Shown here: positions 54,530-63,227 of the stretch, piece by piece
How positions within the stretch are numbered: position 1 is the first letter of the stretch
Layout of the letters: each line of letters opens with the position of its first letter
Assembly (NCBI GenBank): GCA_963760375.1
Contig: CAVXCS010000007.1
Location: 682,001-746,000 of the forward strand
From: Pelagihabitans sp963760375
GTDB taxonomy: Bacteria; Bacteroidota; Bacteroidia; Flavobacteriales; Flavobacteriaceae
Reading direction: 5' to 3'
DNA: 64,000 nt
Made by a program: the position numbers and the translations under genes
Notes under the pieces: generated by a model
The model's database searches: none
The model's input: the letters and a program-made list of their open reading frames with translations, nothing else
What the model was told of the DNA's origin: nothing

Positions 54530-56638
54530 TTAATTTCTATCTATGGTTTCTGTCCAGTTGCGTTCCCTAATCGATTCCCCATTTTCTTCCAACCTTCGAG
54601 TGTAGTCGAAATAAAAATGGTGGACATCACTTGAAAATTTCAGTTCCCCGGACCAAACCAATTCACGTCCATTTAGTTTTACCGTAATGGTGTAAACGCT
54701 ATTGACACTAGCCAGTGCCGGTCTCGCATCGTTGACGGAATGCGTGATTGATTCGGTATAGTCGACAATGCCCCATGGATATTCGTCGCTTCCCGAATTG
54801 GTGGCCAATACCGATGTACTCATGGTTTTTTCATCACGCTTCACTTCCTTGATCTCGGCGAAACCCGAGAGGGTTTCCGATGCGAGTGAAATATAGCCTG
54901 GCAACTCCGGATCGATCTCGGGTTTTGGAAAGGGATCCATGATTGGAATGGCAGAAGGCACTGTCAAGGGCAGCTTTACATAGGAGGGCAGGAGCGAATC
55001 GGAAAATAGGGAAGTGGTCATGGCGTAAGGGGTGGGCCATATCATGGGCCACTGGGCGTTGTTGATGGCCAATCTTATTTTATGGCCTTTTTGGAAGGTC
55101 CATGAAGTAACATGCAATTGAATTTGAAGCGAGTAAACGCTATCGATCGCCAAAGGCTCCGGCTTTTCAGAACTATTGCGATGGGTGCCATTAAAGCCTG
55201 CCCCAGTAATCTGGGTCACCTTACCATCCGGGGCCACATCGGATAGGCGAACCAACCAATTGGCCGCTGGCGCATTGGCACTTACCTGTAAAACGACTTC
55301 CGGGAAGCCGATTATCGCAATTTCTTCTTTTATCGGTTCAGAGTCGTAAACCAAACTTTGGGAATCGGCATTGGTTTGATCGGGCGCCCAATCGCCCCAC
55401 CACATGACCGAGCCGCTGGCCTCGATCCCTACGGAAGGTTTATACCGCAGTTGATGTTCAAAGTGGGCAGCGGCATTGGCCAGAGATTGGGTTGGGTGTA
55501 AATAGAGCAGCGAGTCTTGGGTCTGCGGCCAGGAGTCGGACTGCATCCAGCTCCCTGGAATTTCGGTGAGGTCCGTGCCAGGTTCATGGTAGGCCCTTTG
55601 AAAATAATATAGTTTGGGATCTTCCATGATTCCATTGTCTTTATCCTTCAACCAATGATCGAACCAGCGTACCGCCATGTCACGCCACTCCATTGCCGGT
55701 GCGGGACTCGCCCAATTCGGCCAGGTATGGTTCCATGGCCCCAAAAGCGCTTTTATGGGCGCAGTAGTATTTTGGAGCATACGGGGCACAAAATCACGAT
55801 ACCCGTCGTACCAACCGCCAATGATAAAAGTGGGGACATCGATTCGCGAATAATCCTCGTTCAAGGAGGCCCTGTTCCAAAAAGGGCCATCCGTTTGCTC
55901 CCTCTTATATTTCAACAGCCAGGGCTCGGTATCGAACCGATTCTTGAAGTAGGCCGAATCGATCACGAAATCAGGAGCCCCTGGGAGGGCGTTCGTCAAA
56001 TCTTGTCCTATTTCATAGGCATCGATATGCATCATGCCATCGATATAATGCACATCGTCTTCGTAGATATCGTCCGTAGACATCAACGAAATTATGGTCT
56101 TTAAAGCGGGAGGCCGTCGCATGGCCAGGTGCAATGCGTTGAATCCGCCCCATGAGATGCCGAACATGCCCACCTTGCCGGTTGAAAAACTTTGTTCCGA
56201 TAACCAGGCGATCACCTCCTCGCCGTCGATTTGTTCCTGTTCGGAATATTCCCCATCGACAAGCTTTCCTTCACTGCGCCCCGTGCCCCGAATATCGACC
56301 CTGGCCACCACATAACCGCGCAGCACGAAATAAGAAAAAAGGGGATAGCGGTTGCCTCGGCCTTCATCTTTGCGATAGGGAAGATATTCGAGCAGTACCG
56401 GCAAACGTTCCGGCTTTTCGGTCTCTTTTGGCAGATAGAGGTCGGCCGCCAATCGGGTACCATCGGAAAGTGGAATCCATACTTCTTTGATGTGGATGCC
56501 CTCTTTCGTTAAGATATCCTGACCATTGAGGAGCGCCATCCCACAAAAAAAAACATACAGGGTGCAAACCAAGAATTGGAAAGGTATACCAAAGAAATGG
56601 CCGGTACGGTTTTCCATCCAAACAGTGCTGTCAATCAT
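54530..56638 (-). CDS. CocE/NonD (S15-type) alpha/beta hydrolase
   Basis: 702 residues from the ATG at 56638, which overlaps the upstream serine-hydrolase stop by 8 bases (ATGATTGA); a second ATG at 56617 is also possible. Signal-like segment about 20-40 (VCTLYVFFCGMALLNGQ). Catalytic triad of the X-Pro dipeptidyl-peptidase/CocE family: Ser162 in GMFGISWGGFN, Asp278 in IIGGWYDGYRDF, His304 in LLGPWNHTWP. C-terminal about 250 residues form the jelly-roll domain. It could cleave acyl esters or Xaa-Pro peptides; specificity unknown. Confidence 0.88.
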   Translation of the reverse strand: MIDSTVWMENRTGHFFGIPFQFLVCTLYVFFCGMALLNGQDILTKEGIHIKEVWIPLSDGTRLAADLYLPKETEKPERLPVLLEYLPYRKDEGRGNRYPLFSYFVLRGYVVARVDIRGTGRSEGKLVDGEYSEQEQIDGEEVIAWLSEQSFSTGKVGMFGISWGGFNALHLAMRRPPALKTIISLMSTDDIYEDDVHYIDGMMHIDAYEIGQDLTNALPGAPDFVIDSAYFKNRFDTEPWLLKYKREQTDGPFWNRASLNEDYSRIDVPTFIIGGWYDGYRDFVPRMLQNTTAPIKALLGPWNHTWPNWASPAPAMEWRDMAVRWFDHWLKDKDNGIMEDPKLYYFQRAYHEPGTDLTEIPGSWMQSDSWPQTQDSLLYLHPTQSLANAAAHFEHQLRYKPSVGIEASGSVMWWGDWAPDQTNADSQSLVYDSEPIKEEIAIIGFPEVVLQVSANAPAANWLVRLSDVAPDGKVTQITGAGFNGTHRNSSEKPEPLAIDSVYSLQIQLHVTSWTFQKGHKIRLAINNAQWPMIWPTPYAMTTSLFSDSLLPSYVKLPLTVPSAIPIMDPFPKPEIDPELPGYISLASETLSGFAEIKEVKRDEKTMSTSVLATNSGSDEYPWGIVDYTESITHSVNDARPALASVNSVYTITVKLNGRELVWSGELKFSSDVHHFYFDYTRRLEENGESIRERNWTETIDRN

Positions 56639-57923
56639 CGATTGTGGTAAACACCATCTGTCTGAATTTCCACCCGGTAGGGTCGTCGACAGGGCCCTGG
56701 GTCTGTTTCATCAAGACGCCTATGACGTTCTCTTCGGGATCTGCAAAATATTGGGTATTGAAGTAGCCGCCCCAATCGAAGGTGCCCACACTGCCCTCGC
56801 CCCCGGCATCCTGCCCTGCAGGGGTTACCACCCCAAAGGCGAGTCCGTAATGTTTCCTGTCCCCTCCGAATTTATCGCCGGTTTGGTTGCCCATGATGCT
56901 CTGTACGGTGGTTCGGCTCAAAATACGCTTGCCGTTGAGTTCGCCCCCGTTGAGGTACATCTGTAAAAAGGTGGCGTAGTCCTTGGCGGTGCTGGAGAGC
57001 CCAGCCCCACCGGAAAAAAAGCGTTTGGCCCCTATTTTGGGATAGTCGGTATCATAGAAGGTCACGGGATATTTTTGCCATTTGCCGTCTGCTTTTTCCT
57101 GTACGGTCACCAAGCGGGAATGTTTGTCGTTAGGAAGGTAAAACCAGGTATCGTGCATGCCCAGCGGCTCAAAGATACGGGTCCTTAAAAATTGATCGAA
57201 GGGTATCCCGGAAACCACTTCAATGAAATAGCCGAGCACATCGAGGCCTTCGCTATAGGTGAATTTTTCCCCGGGATTGTGGTGCAGGGGGAGCTGGGCC
57301 AGCTTTTTCACGCTTTCGCCAATGCTGATGTTTTCGGTGGTGAACAGGTCGGTGATGCCCGCTTTTGCATAGATTTTTTTAAAACGTTCGTCCCCATCGA
57401 TCACCCCGTATCCGATGCCCGAAGTATGGGTGATCAAATGTCGTATCGTAATCTGGTTTTCGGCCGGTTTGGTCGTATACGTACCGTCATTTTCATTGTA
57501 GGTATCGAGAATCTGGGCCTCTTTGAATTCGGGGATGTACTTGGAGATGGGATCGTCGAGCCGAAACCGCCCTTCTTCCCATAACATCATCACTGCGGTG
57601 GAGGTAATGGCTTTGGTCTGCGAGGCGATCCTAAAGATCGTGCCCTGCTCCATGGGTTTATTGGTGCCATTGTCTGCCATTCCATAGGCATTGAAAAACA
57701 CGATCTTTCCGTTTCGGGCAATCAGCGCCACTGCTCCGGGGATCTGATCTTTGGCGATCACTTCCTTGAACATGGCATCGATCTTCGCCAACCTATCGGC
57801 CGAAATACCCACCTCCGTTGCCGTTGCCATAGAGAGCGGGGGCGACTGTTTTTGGGAGGGTGTCTGTGCGAGCAAAAAGAAGCCGAAAAGCGAAATGAAC
57901 AGGGTGGAAAGCTTGGTTTTCAT
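56631..57923 (-). CDS. Class C beta-lactamase-like serine hydrolase, secreted
   Basis: 430 residues from the ATG at 57923 (MKTKLSTLFISLFGFFLLAQ); the frame to 57947 is an extension. SxxK is IASQTKA (Ser101, Lys104) and the YxN-equivalent is TYSEG (Tyr223), so the active site is complete. Length is longer than a typical AmpC (about 380); such proteins in flavobacteria are usually D-aminopeptidase, esterase or peptidase rather than true beta-lactamases. First gene of the five-gene run. 146 bases from the Na/Ca exchanger stop. Confidence 0.88.
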   Translation of the reverse strand: MKTKLSTLFISLFGFFLLAQTPSQKQSPPLSMATATEVGISADRLAKIDAMFKEVIAKDQIPGAVALIARNGKIVFFNAYGMADNGTNKPMEQGTIFRIASQTKAITSTAVMMLWEEGRFRLDDPISKYIPEFKEAQILDTYNENDGTYTTKPAENQITIRHLITHTSGIGYGVIDGDERFKKIYAKAGITDLFTTENISIGESVKKLAQLPLHHNPGEKFTYSEGLDVLGYFIEVVSGIPFDQFLRTRIFEPLGMHDTWFYLPNDKHSRLVTVQEKADGKWQKYPVTFYDTDYPKIGAKRFFSGGAGLSSTAKDYATFLQMYLNGGELNGKRILSRTTVQSIMGNQTGDKFGGDRKHYGLAFGVVTPAGQDAGGEGSVGTFDWGGYFNTQYFADPEENVIGVLMKQTQGPVDDPTGWKFRQMVFTTIDD

Positions 57924-58069
57924 ATTGGGTCGGTTTAAATTGATCAAAGTGGTGGTTATATCTTCAAGGCATAGGGGACCAAGCCTTGAAAATTCTGTTT
58001 TAAAAGTAACGATTTTCAGCCAAGTATGAAATCGTTTTTGATGCCGGAGGAGCGTAAGGCGCCTCTACA

Positions 58070-59122
58070 TCAATTTATAGCATTTGCAATCAACCAAATC
58101 AGATACGCCACATAGAGAAAGATCAAAAACAATCCGGATTTGCGTCCCATTTTCCACTTTTGGAAGACAAAGAGAAAAAATATACAAATGATGGTGGCCA
58201 TGAGCAGCATGATGGAACTGGAAAGATTGGTGTTATCGACGAGGATTTGATCTTTGAAGAAAACCAACATAATGACCCATGGCAAACCCAGTCCTATAAG
58301 GATATCAAAGATATTGGAACCGATGGCATTGCTGATGGCCATATCGCCCCGTCCTTCCTTGGCCACGATCAAGGAGGATATGAGATCGGGGATGGAAGTC
58401 CCCGCAGCAAGAATGGTAAGTCCAATGATCACTTCCGGGACGCCAAGCTCATGGGCAATTCCAATACCGCCCTCCACCAACAACCAACTGAGTGCGATGA
58501 TCCAGCCGATGGATATAAAAAAGGTAAGGTAGTAGCGCTGCGGACCGGGAAAGGTCTTGTCCAAAATAAAAGTAAAGGCCGTGGCCACTTTCTTAAGCCA
58601 GCGGTTTTCGGCTTCTTTGGTTTTCTCAACGATTTCTTCAAGATCTTTTTCTTCATACTTCAAGAGTTTTTTCCATTTGACGACGGCAAAAACATAAATG
58701 ATGTAGATGGCAAGAAAGGTACCGGCTTCAAAAAGATCGATGGTTCCGTCACGAAAGGAAAAAAGCAAAAGGACAATCGCAAATAGGTAAAAAATAGTGT
58801 CACGAATTACAGGTTGCCATAAAATATGGGCTTTTCTGATCACCAATGATCCACCTATAATGACCAAAATATTAAAAATGGCCGACCCAACGATGGTTCC
58901 CGCACCCATGGCCCCATGATCTCCAGGTCGCAACAAGGCCATTAAGGATACAAAAAGTTCGGGGGCACTGGTGCCCACGGCCATGAGCGTTGCACCGGAT
59001 GCTTCCGAGGAAAGGTTAAGGTTTTTCGCTATTTTGTCCAAGGAACTTACAAAGTACTCGTCGCAAACCTTCATCAAAAGATAGAACGCCAAAAGAAGTG
59101 CAAGAATGTATAGTATGATCAT
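58070..59122 (-). CDS. CaCA-type Na+/Ca2+ antiporter (YrbG-like)
   Basis: 350-residue inner-membrane exchanger with about ten membrane segments in two inverted halves. Alpha-repeat 1 EASGATLMAVGTSAPELFVS and alpha-repeat 2 AAGTSIPDLISSLIVAKEGR, GDMAISNAIGSNIFDILIGL carry the acidic ion-binding residues. A cytoplasmic charged loop separates the halves (YEEKDLEEIVEKTKEAENRW). It exchanges Ca2+ for Na+; K+ dependence not judged. Not linked to the hydrolase run by any obvious operon spacing. Confidence 0.93.
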   Translation of the reverse strand: MIILYILALLLAFYLLMKVCDEYFVSSLDKIAKNLNLSSEASGATLMAVGTSAPELFVSLMALLRPGDHGAMGAGTIVGSAIFNILVIIGGSLVIRKAHILWQPVIRDTIFYLFAIVLLLFSFRDGTIDLFEAGTFLAIYIIYVFAVVKWKKLLKYEEKDLEEIVEKTKEAENRWLKKVATAFTFILDKTFPGPQRYYLTFFISIGWIIALSWLLVEGGIGIAHELGVPEVIIGLTILAAGTSIPDLISSLIVAKEGRGDMAISNAIGSNIFDILIGLGLPWVIMLVFFKDQILVDNTNLSSSIMLLMATIICIFFLFVFQKWKMGRKSGLFLIFLYVAYLIWLIANAIN

Positions 59123-59439
59123 GTCCTTGGCATATTAGTGATTTGATCGTTTTGAAAACAGGAAGAAATAAAAATGTCTTTATCCCATGTACATTCGCAG
59201 CGTGCTTTTTTTCTTCCTCCCATTGTGATGAAGCAAATATTTTTGTGTTCCGTCTCTGCGGATCGTTTGGGAAATGTAGCGAATTTTTTGCACGCTTTTT
59301 ATTGTTCTAAAAAATAATCTGGAGCGGGGCATAAACCGTTTTGCCCTGGTAAATGGCCTTCATTTATGGGACGCGAAAAATGTATTAAATTTCAATGGAC
59401 GGAGCGCGCTTTGCCACTATCGGCAATCGGATGATATCC
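59123..59439. other. Intergenic, Na/Ca exchanger to amidohydrolase
   Basis: 317 bases, no supported gene, no strong hairpin or perfect -7 box. It should contain the exchanger promoter and the amidohydrolase terminator. Confidence 0.4.
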
Positions 59440-61110
59440 TTAGGATTCATACACCCATTTACCGCCTACCATGGTCCTTTCAATTTTGATGTCGATGATC
59501 GTGGTAGGGTCTGTTTTGGTGGGATCTTTTTCCAACACGACCAAATCGGCCAATTTTCCTTTTTCCAATGATCCTTTTATGCCTTCTTCATAGGAGGCGT
59601 AAGCCCCGTTGATCGTCCCCACTTTAATCGCTTCCTCCACCGAAATTTTTTGACTGGGTCCCCAGACATTTCCCGACATATCGGTTCTTGTAACGGAAGA
59701 TTGAATGGCCATCATCGGCTCAAACGGACCGGGAGGGTAATCGGAGGTCTGGGTCACATTGATGCCGGCATCCAGAAAGCTTTTGACGGCAAACATATTT
59801 TCCAACCGGGCTTTTCCATAGTTCACCATCTTTTCCCCGTGAAAATAGACGTAGGTTGAAAATGGACATGGGATGGCATTTAGTTTTTTGATGCGTTTTA
59901 GAAGATTGGCATTGATCAATGTACAGTGTTCCAGTCTAAACCTGGGATCTTGTCTGGGGTGTTCTTGCTGAAGCCTTTCAAAAACATTAAGGGACTTATC
60001 GATGCCCACATCGCCATTGGCGTGGATGCCGATCTGCCAATTGGCCTTTTGGGCCTTGATCGCATAGGTGTACAATTCTTCCTCGTCCATCACGATAATG
60101 CCAAAGTCGTTGGGCCTTCCAATATAAGGTTCCGACATTCTGGCCGTGCGTTCGGATATTGAACCGTCACAGGTAAGTTTCATCCCTCCAAGGCGCACCC
60201 AATCGTCTCCATCGCCAGTTTTTATGCCGCTGGCAATCATGGCACCGATATAGGGGTACCCTATCATACAATTAATTCTGGAAGACAATTCATTTGCGGC
60301 TTGGGCATCCCGGTACGCTTGAAGATCTTCGGGGTTGCCATAGGCATCCGTTACCGATGTTATTCCCGATTTAGAAATCATTTCAGAAAAGAGCTTCACG
60401 CCGGCCTGGCGATCTTTTGCGGTAAACTCATTGGGAATAAGCCGTGTCACCAATTCAACGGCATTTTCTTTAAGAAGGCCCGTGGGCTCCCCATTTTCGT
60501 CGCGCACGATCTGGCCGCCTTGGGGATCGGGGGTTTCCCTACCGATTTTGGCCAATTTCAAGGCCAGGGAATTCGCATATAAGGTATGGCCTCCCCTGTG
60601 CTCGATGGCAATGGGGTGGTCGGTTGATATCTGATCAAGGTCGTATCGGGTAATATACCTTCCCTCTGCCGTTTTGGTATCGTCATATTTAAAACCGGAG
60701 ACCCATTGTCCGGTCGATTTTTTGAGCGATTCGGTTTTTAAGGCCTGTTGAATGGCCTTGATCGATCGTAAGTCGCAATCGACATTTCTCAAATGACGAT
60801 ATCCGGAATATGCGGGGTGGGAATGTGAATCGATAAATCCGGCCGTAATGGTTTTGCCCCCGATATCTAGTTTGCGGGTGGAGGAACCGGCCAACCGCAA
60901 AATATCGCGATCCGTACCGACCGCCACGACCTTGCCATTACTGATGGCAATGGCCTGGGCTTTGGGCAATTTTGGATTAGAGGTATGGATATTCGCGTTA
61001 TGGAGCACCATTTCAGGATTTGGCGGTGCAAATGAATTAAAGGCCATCATGCCCAAAGAGCCCATTCCCAAGGTGTTGACAAATGACCTTCGATCTATTT
61101 TTTTGTTCAT
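59440..61110 (-). CDS. Tat-exported metal-dependent amidohydrolase (YtcJ-like)
   Basis: 556 residues. The N-terminus MNKKIDRRSFVNTLGMGSLG carries a twin-arginine motif (RRSFV), so it is exported folded, metal already bound. Amidohydrolase-3/YtcJ features: TAGFIDSHSHPAYSGYRHLR (HxH metal site), IEHRGGHTLYANSLALKLA, IGIHANGDVGIDKSLNVFER, and LEHCTLINANLLKR. Natural substrate of the YtcJ group is unknown. It starts 14 bases after the DUF2200 stop on the same strand (61125), so the two are likely co-transcribed. Confidence 0.9.
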   Translation of the reverse strand: MNKKIDRRSFVNTLGMGSLGMMAFNSFAPPNPEMVLHNANIHTSNPKLPKAQAIAISNGKVVAVGTDRDILRLAGSSTRKLDIGGKTITAGFIDSHSHPAYSGYRHLRNVDCDLRSIKAIQQALKTESLKKSTGQWVSGFKYDDTKTAEGRYITRYDLDQISTDHPIAIEHRGGHTLYANSLALKLAKIGRETPDPQGGQIVRDENGEPTGLLKENAVELVTRLIPNEFTAKDRQAGVKLFSEMISKSGITSVTDAYGNPEDLQAYRDAQAANELSSRINCMIGYPYIGAMIASGIKTGDGDDWVRLGGMKLTCDGSISERTARMSEPYIGRPNDFGIIVMDEEELYTYAIKAQKANWQIGIHANGDVGIDKSLNVFERLQQEHPRQDPRFRLEHCTLINANLLKRIKKLNAIPCPFSTYVYFHGEKMVNYGKARLENMFAVKSFLDAGINVTQTSDYPPGPFEPMMAIQSSVTRTDMSGNVWGPSQKISVEEAIKVGTINGAYASYEEGIKGSLEKGKLADLVVLEKDPTKTDPTTIIDIKIERTMVGGKWVYES

Positions 61111-61124
61111 CCCTTCGATTTACG

Positions 61125-61484
61125 CTATTTTCTTAAAATTTTCTCCATGGCCTTTCCCTTTGCCAATTCGTCGATAAGCTTATCCATATATCGGATCTGC
61201 TGCATGAGTTTGTCTTCGATTTCTTCCACACGATAGCCACATATTACACCGGTTATTTTTGAAACGTTGGGATTGATTTGGGGTGCTTGTGCAAAAAAGG
61301 TTTCAAAATCAATTTTATTGTCGATTTGTTGCTGTAAAGTCTTCCGGTCATATCCAGTGAGCCAACAGATGATGGTGTCTACCTCTTCCTTGGTACGGCC
61401 CTTTTTCTCCGCTTTTTGCACATAGTGCGGATAGACACCGGCAAATGACATTTTATATACTCTGGAATGGTCCATGTCAATCAA
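61125..61484 (-). CDS. DUF2200 protein
   Basis: 119 residues matching the DUF2200 family: SFAGVYPHYVQKAEKKGRTK, EEVDTIICWLTGYDRKTLQQ, and IGVICGYRVEEIEDKL-like region (KITGVICGYRVEEIEDKLMQ). Cytoplasmic, function unknown. Start MIDMDHSRVYKMS at 61484; the ATG for MDHS at 61475 is an alternative. Confidence 0.85.
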   Translation of the reverse strand: MIDMDHSRVYKMSFAGVYPHYVQKAEKKGRTKEEVDTIICWLTGYDRKTLQQQIDNKIDFETFFAQAPQINPNVSKITGVICGYRVEEIEDKLMQQIRYMDKLIDELAKGKAMEKILRK

Positions 61485-61688
61485 ATATTTTTATTCAGAC
61501 GCCGCATAGTCTATAATGACGAAAAAGCTATCCAAGGAACACCAAACTGCCTTGAAAAAAGGTTCCAAAGCGAATCAAGATGGCTTTCGGTACCATTGGC
61601 ATCTTAGCGGCGCCTTATAAAAGTAAGGATTTTAGCGATAAGGGAAAGGATTGTCATAGGATAGCCTTTATGGGCAGTATTCTTTATG

Positions 61689-61979
61689 CTATATCCAATT
61701 TAAATCCAAAAACTGGAAGTGCCCTTGATTAAAATCGATTTCGGGACACTGATTAAATCCCAGTCTTTCATACAATGCCCCAACCACTTTGTTTTCGTCG
61801 GCAAGGGCCACCAAGAGTTCCGTATTGTCTTTTTGGGTCAATTGGCCAACATTCAAAAGCATCTCATAATATTGCGGTTGTTCCGATTCTTTTGAAAAAC
61901 CTTCCAACTGAGCATACACTTTAACCATTAATTTACCGATGGTCATAAATTCTTCTGGTTTGGCATTTCTTATTTTCAT
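61689..61979 (-). pseudogene. GNAT acetyltransferase with internal deletion
   Basis: 96 residues that begin like a full GNAT protein (MKIRNAKPEEFMTIGKLMVK, TELLVALADENKVVGA) and end like one (LYERLGFNQCPEIDFNQGHF). Between VVGA and LYERLGF, a normal protein has about 60-75 residues including the acetyl-CoA site (RGxGxG); here the two halves are joined in frame. So it looks like a clean internal deletion, leaving no cofactor site; probably non-functional. Sequence is otherwise in good condition. Confidence 0.7.
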
Positions 61980-61996
61980 TTTTGTCTTAAGGCGGA

Positions 61997-62428
61997 TTAT
62001 TTTTCGGCATTAAAATAGTTCTTCAATCTTTCTCGAAGAAAATATTCCCAGCCCGCAATGCAACTTGCTCTGGAGAAGGCAGGCATGTCTTGGGGGAAAG
62101 TTTCAATACCTTCATTTGTTAATGTTAAAAGCGTTTTGTGCCCTATTTCAGACAGCAAAAAATCAGTCGTACCGATTCCGTCACATTCATCATAGGACCA
62201 AATGTATTTTATTCTTTCGTTTTTCAGTACTTCCAATACTTCCCAAGTTGCGGTAAAAATTTGTTCATTTGAACCAATTTCAAATTTGGTTTTAAATCCG
62301 ACTTTAGGTTCAAAATCCGGTATATTTTCAAAATACCACTTTTTCATCTCGTGTATGTCGGTAAGGGCGCTCCAAAGTTTTTCTTTGGAAGCGTTAAATA
62401 AAACTTCTACCTGAATGTGATCTTTCAT
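61997..62428 (-). CDS. SRPBCC/AHSA1-like protein
   Basis: 143 residues, START/Bet v1-like fold: IQVEVLFNASKEKLWSALTD, HEMKKWYFENIPDFEPKVGF, GIGTTDFLLSEIGHKTLLTL and C-terminal AGWEYFLRERLKNYF. Relatives are activator-of-Hsp90-ATPase-like or lipid-binding; no partner is visible. Same strand as the deleted GNAT gene, 17 bases upstream of it. Confidence 0.85.
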   Translation of the reverse strand: MKDHIQVEVLFNASKEKLWSALTDIHEMKKWYFENIPDFEPKVGFKTKFEIGSNEQIFTATWEVLEVLKNERIKYIWSYDECDGIGTTDFLLSEIGHKTLLTLTNEGIETFPQDMPAFSRASCIAGWEYFLRERLKNYFNAEK

Positions 62429-62619
62429 CCGGTATTTATTTATTGTTATTTTAAGACTTCAGAACATGGAATACCCAATAAAAATAAATGCTTTTATGCT
62501 GATTTGAATTCAGGACAAGGATTTTAGCAGGTATGCATGCACCAGCAATTTTTGTTATGTCTGGTTATGACTGGTTAGATTAAATTGATTTTGGTCCTTT
62601 AAAGGTACCGGACTTTGTT

Positions 62620-63024
62620 TTATGGTAAAACACATCTGACGGTTCCTTTTATAACACAGCTCCTTTGAACCGTATTAAAAATAGTTCCAAATTTCTCGAT
62701 ATTTTTTTTGAGCAGTTCGGCATTGATATCTGGCTGATGCGTATGGATCACCAATCGATATTCGATTTCATCCATTCTGGGCGGTTTTTCCAAACGGGTG
62801 GCACTTACTTCAATAGCGGCATCGATATATTGGAATTTCATTAATTCAGAAAAACGCTCCACATTTTTAAGAATACAGGCAGCAAAGGAACTTAAAAATA
62901 ATTCTGCCGGATTGGCCAAAGTGTCGACCGATTCTGCCGTAGTGCCAAATTTTATAAAGGTTTCTTTAATAGGGATGACCGCATTGTCTTTAGCATAAGA
63001 ATTTGCCTTGATACTATATTTCAT
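62620..63024 (-). CDS. OsmC-like protein
   Basis: 134-residue OsmC/Ohr-type protein. The two redox cysteines are in SSFAACILKNVERF (Cys51) and NTVQRSCVIKGTVRC (Cys124), as in peroxide-reducing OsmC/Ohr. The Arg that assists is not certain. The sequence is of the OsmC (not Ohr) branch. Cytoplasmic; probably peroxide defence. Confidence 0.85.
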   Translation of the reverse strand: MKYSIKANSYAKDNAVIPIKETFIKFGTTAESVDTLANPAELFLSSFAACILKNVERFSELMKFQYIDAAIEVSATRLEKPPRMDEIEYRLVIHTHQPDINAELLKKNIEKFGTIFNTVQRSCVIKGTVRCVLP

Positions 63025-63227
63025 ACTTTCGAACTTTTTTAATTAACAGTTGTCTACCTCCCCAACCACTAAATACCTTCGCCTTCGTAATATTTCGAAT
63101 TTAATCGGATGATGCCATGTAGGTCCCAAAGATTGCAGCTGAAATCAATGGAATCCGGTAGGGGAATCCGATTCGAAATGCTTTATAGTCGCTGTATATA
63201 TTTCAGTTTGTTAAGGCTTCGCACCCA

